This document shows, one piece after another, positions 1 through 5,118 of a stretch of 6,348 nt of DNA. Source of the stretch: Rickettsiales bacterium (lineage in GTDB: Bacteria; Pseudomonadota; Alphaproteobacteria; Rickettsiales; Deianiraeaceae); contig CANCKZ010000045.1 of the NCBI GenBank assembly GCA_947378695.1, positions 1-6,348 on the forward strand, given 5' to 3'. How positions within the stretch are numbered: the first letter of the stretch is position 1; the number at the start of each line of letters is the position of its first letter. A program made the translations under genes and the position numbers. The notes below the pieces were generated by a model that worked only from the letters and a program-made list of their open reading frames with translations, ran no database searches and was not told the DNA's origin.

Positions 1-1528
1 GGCAAAAAAACACCTGAAAAATAAAAAAAATCTTGATATCATTTTCGCACAGGTGGAGGATATTGCTCTTGAAAATGATACAATTCGTGGCGTAATTTTG
101 GCAGACGGCACGCAGATTTCCTGCAAAACCGTGGTTTTAACAACTGGCACATTCCTTTCTGGCATGATTTTACTTGGCAAGGAAAAAATTCCCGCAGGCA
201 GAGTTGACGAACCCGCAAGTTATGGGCTTTCAAAAACGCTTGCTCGCTTTGGTTTTGAACTTGGACGCTTGAAAACGGGAACTCCACCACGAATTTTCCG
301 CAATACTATCGATTTTTCCCAGCTTGAAGTTCAACACGGTGATGTTCCGCCTCGCCCATTTTCGTTCGTGAACACTGAAATCACGATTGAACAAATTCCG
401 TGTTCGATCACTGCGACAAATGTGGATGCTCACAATATTTTATTCCAAAATAGTGAACTTTCACCAATATACACAAAGGAAATTGAGGCGAAAGGTCCAC
501 GATATTGCCCATCAATTGAAGATAAAACCATTCGTTTTCCTGAAAATCCTGCTCACAGAATTTTTTTGGAAATTGAAGGTCTTGATTCCAACCTCGTCTA
601 CCCTGCTGGAATTTCAACCGCAATGCCACTCGAAATTCAACAGATGTTTGTGAATAAAATTAAGGGTCTTGAAAATGCAAAAATTGCACAAGCGGGCTAT
701 GCAATTGAATACGATTACATAAATCCGCAAGAACTTTTGCCAACTTTGGAAACAAAAAAAATAAAAAATCTATTCCTTGCCGGGCAAATAAATGGCACAA
801 CTGGCTATGAAGAGGCGGGCGGTCAAGGAATTATTGCTGGTATTAACGCCTCGCAAAATGTTCTTGGCAAACCGCCTTTTGTTCTTTCACGAACGGAATC
901 GTATATTGGAGTTATGATAAACGACCTCACAACCAAAGGAATTACCGAACCATACCGCATGTTCACTTCACGGTGTGAACACCGAATTTCTGTCAGATCC
1001 GACAACGCCGATTTCCGCCTCACGCCTCACGCCATTGCCCTGCAAACGGTTTGCAAAGAAAGGCAGGAAATTTTTGAAAAAAAGAAAAAAAATTATGATG
1101 ACCTCCTTTCGATCCTGCAAAATAAAAGCTATACTCCAAACGAAATTTCAGCTTTTGGCGTGGAGCTTTCCAAGGACGGCGTGCGGCGAAATGGTCTGGA
1201 TTTACTCTCCCACCCTGTGATTTGTGGCGAAATAAAAAAAATATTTCCCGAATTTGCAAATTTCCCAGCCGATGTTCAGGAATCTGTCGAAATTACGGCG
1301 AAATATCTGCCATATCTTGAACGCCAATCGCAGGATATCAAAATTATTCAAGAAAGGGAAAAAACCATTATTCCACCCAGCACTGATTTCCGCAAAATTC
1401 AAGCCCTTTCAAATGAGGTCATCGAAAAACTGGAAAAATTTCGCCCTCACACCCTTGCCGATGCTATCAATATTGAAGGCATGACGCCATCTGCAATTAT
1501 TGCGATTTCACTGTTTTTAAGGAAGTAA
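1..1528 (+). CDS. mnmG: tRNA uridine-5-carboxymethylaminomethyl modification enzyme MnmG (GidA), 5'-truncated by window edge
   Basis: FAD-dependent enzyme that, in complex with MnmE, installs the (carboxymethyl)aminomethyl group on wobble uridine 34 of certain tRNAs in the cytoplasm. The frame is open from the left edge (first full codon at 2) to TAA at 1526-1528, giving about 508 of the usual ~620 residues. The missing part is the N-terminal ~110 residues with the GxGxxG FAD motif. The GTG at 53 lies in conserved sequence and is not the start. Family signatures visible: GTFLSG (146-163), KTGTPPR (272-292), GPRYCPSIEDK (from 494) with the conserved cysteine at 506-508 that aligns with catalytic Cys277 of E. 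coli, GQINGTTGYEEAGGQG (782-829), and EPYRMFTSR (ending near 973), followed by the helical C-terminal domain that binds MnmE and tRNA. The C-terminus stops a few residues after the GMTPSAI motif, a normal family end. The downstream neighbour is convergent glmU, not rsmG (gidB), the common partner. Identification is secure. Confidence 0.97.
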   Translation, partial: AKKHLKNKKNLDIIFAQVEDIALENDTIRGVILADGTQISCKTVVLTTGTFLSGMILLGKEKIPAGRVDEPASYGLSKTLARFGFELGRLKTGTPPRIFRNTIDFSQLEVQHGDVPPRPFSFVNTEITIEQIPCSITATNVDAHNILFQNSELSPIYTKEIEAKGPRYCPSIEDKTIRFPENPAHRIFLEIEGLDSNLVYPAGISTAMPLEIQQMFVNKIKGLENAKIAQAGYAIEYDYINPQELLPTLETKKIKNLFLAGQINGTTGYEEAGGQGIIAGINASQNVLGKPPFVLSRTESYIGVMINDLTTKGITEPYRMFTSRCEHRISVRSDNADFRLTPHAIALQTVCKERQEIFEKKKKNYDDLLSILQNKSYTPNEISAFGVELSKDGVRRNGLDLLSHPVICGEIKKIFPEFANFPADVQESVEITAKYLPYLERQSQDIKIIQEREKTIIPPSTDFRKIQALSNEVIEKLEKFRPHTLADAINIEGMTPSAIIAISLFLRK

Positions 1529-1532
1529 AACC

Positions 1533-2945
1533 TCATTTCCCGTGTTTTTTGCGGAATTTTTCGCCACCATTTGAAATTGCTTTTTGTTCTAGTCTTGAAA
1601 TTACAAGGTCGTTTTCTTGCGTTGAGTTTGTCACGATTGAGCCGGCGGCTATAATTGTTCCGCTGGCAATTTCCACGGGGGAAATTATCGTTGAATTTGA
1701 ACCAACAAACGCCCCATTTCCAACCGTTGATTTAAACTTTTCAAAGCCGTTGTAATTACAAAAAACCGTGCCGGCACCAATGTTCACATTATCGCCAATT
1801 TGGGAATCTCCAATATATGCAAGATGCCCCGCCTTGGATTTTTTGCCAATTTTTGAGTTCTTAACCTCCACAAAATTGCCAATGCCTGCGTTTTCTTCAA
1901 TTGTAGTATTTGGGCGTATTCGGGCGAATGGTCCAACAAATGCTCCACTTTTCACAACACACCCTTCAAGATAACTCGACGCACGAATTTCCACATTGCT
2001 TTCAATTACAACATTATTTCCGATAAAACAATTTGGCTGAATTATGACATCTCTGCCAATTGCGGAACCTAAAAACACATAGCTTGTTTTTGGAAGCAAA
2101 AATGTTACACCATTTTGCATGTGAAGGGATTTCACCCGCTTTTGCATAATTTTATCGACCATTGCAAGGTCTTCTCGTGAATTTACGCCAAGAACTTCCG
2201 ATTTTTCACACTTAATAAAGCCACACTTTTCACCGCCGTCATTTGCAATTGCAATAATATCCGTCAGGTAATATTCGCCCGTCACTTGCGATGGTTGAAG
2301 CTGTTTGAGTGCGTTTATCAGCGTTGTTTTTGATGCACAAATTACACCGGAATTGCATATCGTGATTTGCTTTTGCTCCAAGGTGGAATCCTTATATTCC
2401 ACAATTTCAAGCAATCTTCCACGCTCGTTATTATGCAAATTTGCAGAACCTTCGTCAATTACAAGCCTTCCGTATTTATTCGAAATATCCAATTCTTCAA
2501 ACCCAAGACAGGTGATATCATTGCTTTCTATCGTCATTTTTTCAATTGTTGATGAGGTAATGAGGGGGGTGTCTCCGTATAAAATCACAACTTTTTCTGC
2601 GGTTGATTTTTCAATTTCATCAATTGCAATAAGCACTGCGTGCCCTGTGCCAAGGCGGTCGTTTTGAACTAGAATCGTTTCGTTTGATGTCGTTTCGCTT
2701 GATGTTGCGTTGCTCTGTAAAATTTTAGCAATTTCCGCCCTATTTTCATTTGAAGCAATAACCGTGATTTTTTCCGCAACAAGCCTTGCAAGTTCCACAA
2801 CAATTTGAATCATAGGCTTTCCGCTAACTTCATGCAAAACCTTACTTTTTGCCGATTTCATTCTTGTGCCCATTCCAGCAGCTAAAATTATGCAATGAAT
2901 GTTATTTGGCATGTTAGTTGGATTTTTACTTGATTTTTCGTTCAT
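1533..2945 (-). CDS. glmU: Bifunctional UDP-N-acetylglucosamine pyrophosphorylase / glucosamine-1-phosphate N-acetyltransferase GlmU
   Basis: Cytoplasmic enzyme making UDP-GlcNAc for peptidoglycan and LPS: it acetylates glucosamine-1-phosphate with acetyl-CoA, then transfers UMP from UTP. The product is 470 residues (E. coli 456). The N-terminal uridyltransferase domain (~15-260) has LAAGMGTRMKS at 21-31, LGTGHA at 98-103, YGDTPLI at 123-129 (metal-binding Asp125), GEYYLTD at 223-229 and GVNSREDL at 253-260 (metal-binding Asn255). The left-handed beta-helix acetyltransferase domain (~285-440) shows hexapeptide repeats, GPFARIRP at 338-345, KAGHLAYIGD at 371-380 with catalytic His373, NIGAGT at 388-393 and CNYNG at 396-400. 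Both active sites look intact. Residues 81-90 (TSSET TSNET) are an extra 15-bp tandem duplication in a loop before LGTGHA. ATG at 2945 gives 11 residues before a second Met (ATG at 2912-2910); that later start gives 459 residues and an N-terminus closer to E. coli, so the start is uncertain. Neither start has a Shine-Dalgarno motif. The gene stands alone on its strand. Confidence 0.97.
   Translation of the reverse strand: MNEKSSKNPTNMPNNIHCIILAAGMGTRMKSAKSKVLHEVSGKPMIQIVVELARLVAEKITVIASNENRAEIAKILQSNATSSETTSNETILVQNDRLGTGHAVLIAIDEIEKSTAEKVVILYGDTPLITSSTIEKMTIESNDITCLGFEELDISNKYGRLVIDEGSANLHNNERGRLLEIVEYKDSTLEQKQITICNSGVICASKTTLINALKQLQPSQVTGEYYLTDIIAIANDGGEKCGFIKCEKSEVLGVNSREDLAMVDKIMQKRVKSLHMQNGVTFLLPKTSYVFLGSAIGRDVIIQPNCFIGNNVVIESNVEIRASSYLEGCVVKSGAFVGPFARIRPNTTIEENAGIGNFVEVKNSKIGKKSKAGHLAYIGDSQIGDNVNIGAGTVFCNYNGFEKFKSTVGNGAFVGSNSTIISPVEIASGTIIAAGSIVTNSTQENDLVISRLEQKAISNGGEKFRKKHGK
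2675..2704. repeat. 15-bp tandem duplication inside glmU
   Basis: Two adjacent 15-bp units on the + strand, TCGTTTCGTTTGATG (2675-2689) and TCGTTTCGCTTGATG (2690-2704), differ at a single base (2683 versus 2698). Being a multiple of three, the duplication keeps the glmU frame and encodes TSSET-TSNET at residues 81-90. It lies in a surface-type loop between the first Rossmann strands and the LGTGHA motif, where other GlmU proteins are shorter (family comparison from memory). Replication slippage is the simplest origin. Confidence 0.9.
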
Positions 2946-2959
2946 CGTGCTTTTATTAA

Positions 2960-2965
2960 ATTATA
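2960..2965 (-). promoter_or_regulatory. Candidate -10 element of the glmU promoter
   Basis: On the minus strand this hexamer reads TATAAT, a perfect consensus -10, 15 bp upstream of the first glmU ATG. A good -35 is not apparent; the nearest is TTGTAT (2986-2981), three of six matches with a short 15-bp spacer. Transcription would start near 2953, giving a leader of under ten bases to the first ATG or about 40 bases to the second ATG at 2912. A TATTAT on the same strand at 2976-2971 is an alternative. AT-rich spacers produce such hexamers by chance, so support is modest. Confidence 0.35.
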
Positions 2966-2966
2966 G

Positions 2967-2979
2967 AAGTATAATACTT
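2967..2979. promoter_or_regulatory. 13-bp palindrome in the glmU/trpE divergent region (possible operator)
   Basis: AAGTATAATACTT is a perfect inverted repeat with 6-bp arms around one central base. It lies in the 40-bp region between two divergent starts and overlaps -10-like hexamers on both strands (TATAAT on +, TATTAT on -). A dimeric regulator bound here would block both promoters. It may equally be a by-product of AT-rich promoter sequence. No known regulator box is recognised. Confidence 0.35.
2970..2975 (+). promoter_or_regulatory. Candidate -10 element of the trpE promoter
   Basis: The + strand reads TATAAT, a perfect consensus -10, ten bases before the trpE ATG at 2986. No convincing -35 lies 16-18 bp upstream, where the sequence is the start of glmU. 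If used, transcription would begin around 2981-2983, leaving a leader of about 3-5 bases, so trpE mRNA would be nearly leaderless. That fits the absence of a Shine-Dalgarno motif. The element sits inside the 13-bp palindrome. Confidence 0.35.
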
Positions 2980-2985
2980 GATACA

Positions 2986-4392
2986 ATGAAATCCTTAAAC
3001 TTGGAATCTTTAAATTTCAAACAATTTTCTGCAAAAGTTGAAACATATTCGCAAGAAAGCTTTGCAATGCCAATTCAAGAAATTCCATTTACTCTAATTC
3101 CTTCAATTGAAAACGCAAACGAAACATTTTGTTTTTTGGAATCTGCGAATAATTCCGTGAAAAAAGGCAGATACTCAATTCTAGCATTTGGGCAACATTT
3201 TTCGTTTTCAGGCGTAAAAATTCTTGACGAAGTTCAAGTTGCAATTCGTGAACTTTCATATCTTATTCACAAACAACTGCCAATGGTTGGTTCGCTTTTT
3301 GGCTTTTTACCATACAACCTCGTTCGTGAAATTGAACCATCAATTGATTGCGGAAAAACAGACTTAATTCCCGAAGGAACAATGTTTCTGCCAAAAAACC
3401 TTGTCATTATTGAAAATGAAGCAAATTTAGTCCACATAGTCTCCATTTTTGTTGAAAAAGACAACATTGCCGAAATTTTCGCACAAATCCAAAATCCGCA
3501 AGAACTAACACCATCGCAAAGTAAAAACGAGGGGGCAATCCACGGCAAAATAAACGGAAATTTCCACGAAAACCTTGGCTTTTATTCCAACATAACACAA
3601 GAAAATTACTGCGATATGGTGAGAAAATCAATTGCATACATAAAAAAAGGCGATATCTTCCAAATTGTGCCATCAATTCGGTTTTATAAGCAATATCAAA
3701 AGCACCCAATGGAATTTTACAACCAGCTGAAATCCATCAATCCATCGCCGTATATGTTCTATTTTTCGTCGTGTAATAATGGCGAAAGATACAGCTTGAT
3801 TGGTGCTAGTCCTGAAATTTTGATCAATTGTAAGGAGGAAAAAATCACACTTCGCCCACTTGCAGGCACAATTAAGCGTGGAAAAAACGATGAAGAGGAC
3901 GCTATCAATGCAAAAATTTTGCTATCAGATGCAAAGGAAATTTCCGAACACCTTATGCTTCTTGACCTTGGTCGCAATGATATTGGAAGAGTTGCAAGCG
4001 AAGTTTGCGTTGAAAAGCAAATGGAAATTGAAAAATACTCCCATGTTATGCACATAAGTTCCACCGTTAGCGGGGCAAAATCGCCATCAGTTGATATGGT
4101 CGACATTCTGCGGTCGGGTCTTCCTGCTGGCACGCTCTCTGGGGCTCCAAAAATTCGTGCTATGCAAATTATTTCCCAGCTTGAAACTGTTAGCAGAGAT
4201 TTTTACGCCGGCACAGTTGGTTATATTTCCGCAGAAATTCTTCAAACTTGTATAGTCCTTCGCTCGGCGTTAATCAAAAATGGGGTGATATACACGCAAT
4301 CTGGTGCGGGAGTAGTCTACGATTCCAGCCCTGAAAAGGAATATGCCGAGTGCATTCAAAAAGCAACAGCAATTGCAAAAGCAAGTTTATGA
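2986..4392 (+). CDS. trpE: Anthranilate synthase component I (TrpE)
   Basis: Large subunit of anthranilate synthase: converts chorismate to anthranilate, the first committed step of tryptophan synthesis, using ammonia delivered by the glutaminase TrpG. 468 residues from ATG 2986, a usual length for unfused TrpE. The N-terminal domain carries FLES (50-53) and GRYSI (61-65), the region of the tryptophan feedback site. The C-terminal chorismate-binding domain (~205-468) has GDIFQIVPS (222-230), NPSPYMFY (252-259), GASPE (273-277), RPLAGT (290-295), SEHLML with Glu321 (320-325), DLGRND (327-332), YSHVMH with His356 (351-356), PAGTLSGAPK (380-389) and QSGAGVVYDSSPEKEY (438-453). At 415-421 the usual NGxMDT segment is replaced by EILQT, one residue shorter and without the Asp. 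The frame is open upstream to 2899 but that would overlap glmU, so 2986 is preferred. PabB is the main alternative; the FLES/GRYS and HVMH context favours TrpE. No trpG follows. Confidence 0.88.
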   Translation: MKSLNLESLNFKQFSAKVETYSQESFAMPIQEIPFTLIPSIENANETFCFLESANNSVKKGRYSILAFGQHFSFSGVKILDEVQVAIRELSYLIHKQLPMVGSLFGFLPYNLVREIEPSIDCGKTDLIPEGTMFLPKNLVIIENEANLVHIVSIFVEKDNIAEIFAQIQNPQELTPSQSKNEGAIHGKINGNFHENLGFYSNITQENYCDMVRKSIAYIKKGDIFQIVPSIRFYKQYQKHPMEFYNQLKSINPSPYMFYFSSCNNGERYSLIGASPEILINCKEEKITLRPLAGTIKRGKNDEEDAINAKILLSDAKEISEHLMLLDLGRNDIGRVASEVCVEKQMEIEKYSHVMHISSTVSGAKSPSVDMVDILRSGLPAGTLSGAPKIRAMQIISQLETVSRDFYAGTVGYISAEILQTCIVLRSALIKNGVIYTQSGAGVVYDSSPEKEYAECIQKATAIAKASL

Positions 4393-5036
4393 CAGCAATG
4401 AATTACACACAAAATGGCGTTTTACAAAAGATAATCGCAACGAAACTTGTTGAACTTCTACCGCAAAAACCCTGCGATGCTTCCTCCATTTTAGACATTG
4501 GCTGCGGCACCGGTTTTATTGCTCAAAAGCTGATAGAAAAAGGGTTTGCATCGGAAAAAATCCTTCAAGTTGATGCAAATGGGGAGGCTCTAAAAATTGC
4601 ACAACAATTTGCGGAAACTGAGCAAGTGAACTTCAACACGCCACTGAAATTTGAGCAAAAGTTTGATGTCATAACCTCTTCAATGTCCCTTCAATGGGCG
4701 GAAAACTTGGGCGGGACTATTGCAAATATTAAGTCTTTGTTGAGTGTTAACGGGGTTTTCATCGCCTCAATTCCATTAAATGGAAGTCTTGCAAGTGTGT
4801 ATGAAACGCTTGGAATTTCAACATTTCACTTTCCAAAAATGGAGGAAATTGCCCCGCATTTAAGCCTTATTACAAGCAAAAATTTCAGCGAAAATGCCTT
4901 TATTGGATTGAAAAATCTGCACATTTGCAACCTTAAACTTCAAAAGCACGAAAACCAGCTGAGCATCGCCCAAATTCGCACACTGAAAACAGCATTCACG
5001 CAGTGGAACATCGGATTTTTTATTTACACAAATTAA
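4389..5036 (+). CDS. Class I SAM-dependent methyltransferase, BioC-like (probable malonyl-ACP O-methyltransferase)
   Basis: 215-residue Rossmann-fold methyltransferase. SAM-binding motif I is LDIGCGTG (35-42) and the acidic end of strand 2 is VDANGEAL (61-68, Asp62). SSMSLQW (97-103), then NGSL (131-134) and a C-terminal AFIGLKNL..LQKHENQLS segment resemble BioC, which methylates malonyl-ACP so that fatty-acid enzymes can build the pimeloyl chain of biotin. The N-terminal MNYTQNGVLQKIIATKL matches the BioC helix pattern Y..A.LQ..A..L. It is shorter than E. coli BioC (251 residues): the helix before this motif is missing and the stretch between the strand-2 acid and FDVITSS is compressed. The start ATG 4389-4391 overlaps the trpE stop TGA 4390-4392, implying translational coupling; a second ATG at 4398 is possible. 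There is no Shine-Dalgarno motif. No other bio gene is in view, so substrate assignment is inference; the fold is firm. Confidence 0.8.
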   Translation: MTAMNYTQNGVLQKIIATKLVELLPQKPCDASSILDIGCGTGFIAQKLIEKGFASEKILQVDANGEALKIAQQFAETEQVNFNTPLKFEQKFDVITSSMSLQWAENLGGTIANIKSLLSVNGVFIASIPLNGSLASVYETLGISTFHFPKMEEIAPHLSLITSKNFSENAFIGLKNLHICNLKLQKHENQLSIAQIRTLKTAFTQWNIGFFIYTN

Positions 5037-5069
5037 GCTGAAAACTTTCACTTGCTTTTAATTTTTTTT
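5035..5069 (+). terminator. Weak candidate Rho-independent terminator after the methyltransferase gene
   Basis: Beginning inside the stop codon, AAG-C-TGAA (5035-5042) can pair with TTCACTT (5047-5053) around a four-base AACT loop with one bulged C, followed by GCTTTTAA and an eight-T run (5062-5069). The stem is short and low in GC, so it would be a weak terminator. It would separate the trpE-methyltransferase unit from pnp. Confidence 0.3.
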
Positions 5070-5118
5070 GGAATTAGAAGGTTGTTGATTTAAAAAAGTA
5101 AGTAAAAATAAAAAAAAT
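5037..5118 (+). other. 82-bp A/T-rich intergenic region and pnp leader
   Basis: Apart from the candidate terminator, this gap holds a purine/A-rich run (5091-5118) immediately before the pnp ATG with no AGGAG-like site at a useful distance. TTGTTG (5082-5087) and TTGGAA (5068-5073) are possible -35-like sequences, but no good -10 follows at 16-18 bp, so I assign no promoter. No long stem comparable to the RNase III-processed hairpin of the enterobacterial pnp leader is evident, and no rpsO precedes it. Confidence 0.5.

Noticed and set aside
53..55. GTG as the mnmG start
   Set aside because: The reading frame continues upstream to the window edge with a plausible MnmG sequence, and the FAD-binding N-terminus must lie further left.
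1540..1565. Possible terminator at GCG-GAATTTTT-CGC downstream of mnmG
   Set aside because: The stem is only three base pairs, lies inside glmU coding sequence, and is not followed by a T run on either strand.
2305..2667. Open frame of 120 codons on the + strand opposite glmU
   Set aside because: It is the antisense of a clearly conserved enzyme, has no recognisable domain, and its composition follows from glmU codon use.
2899..2985. Upstream in-frame ATG for trpE giving a 29-residue hydrophobic N-terminal extension that looks like a signal anchor
   Set aside because: It would overlap the 5' end of glmU by 47 bp, TrpE is cytoplasmic and has no such segment, and ATG 2986 gives the normal length. 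The hydrophobicity comes from reading the antisense of the glmU start.
3759..4133. Open frame of 124 codons on the minus strand inside trpE
   Set aside because: It is antisense to the most conserved part of TrpE, with no promoter, no ribosome binding site and no family resemblance.
4350..4388. Earlier in-frame ATG for the methyltransferase
   Set aside because: The 13 extra residues (Lys/Ser/Asn-rich) come from out-of-frame trpE sequence and resemble no methyltransferase N-terminus. The ATGA overlap at 4389 is a more typical start.
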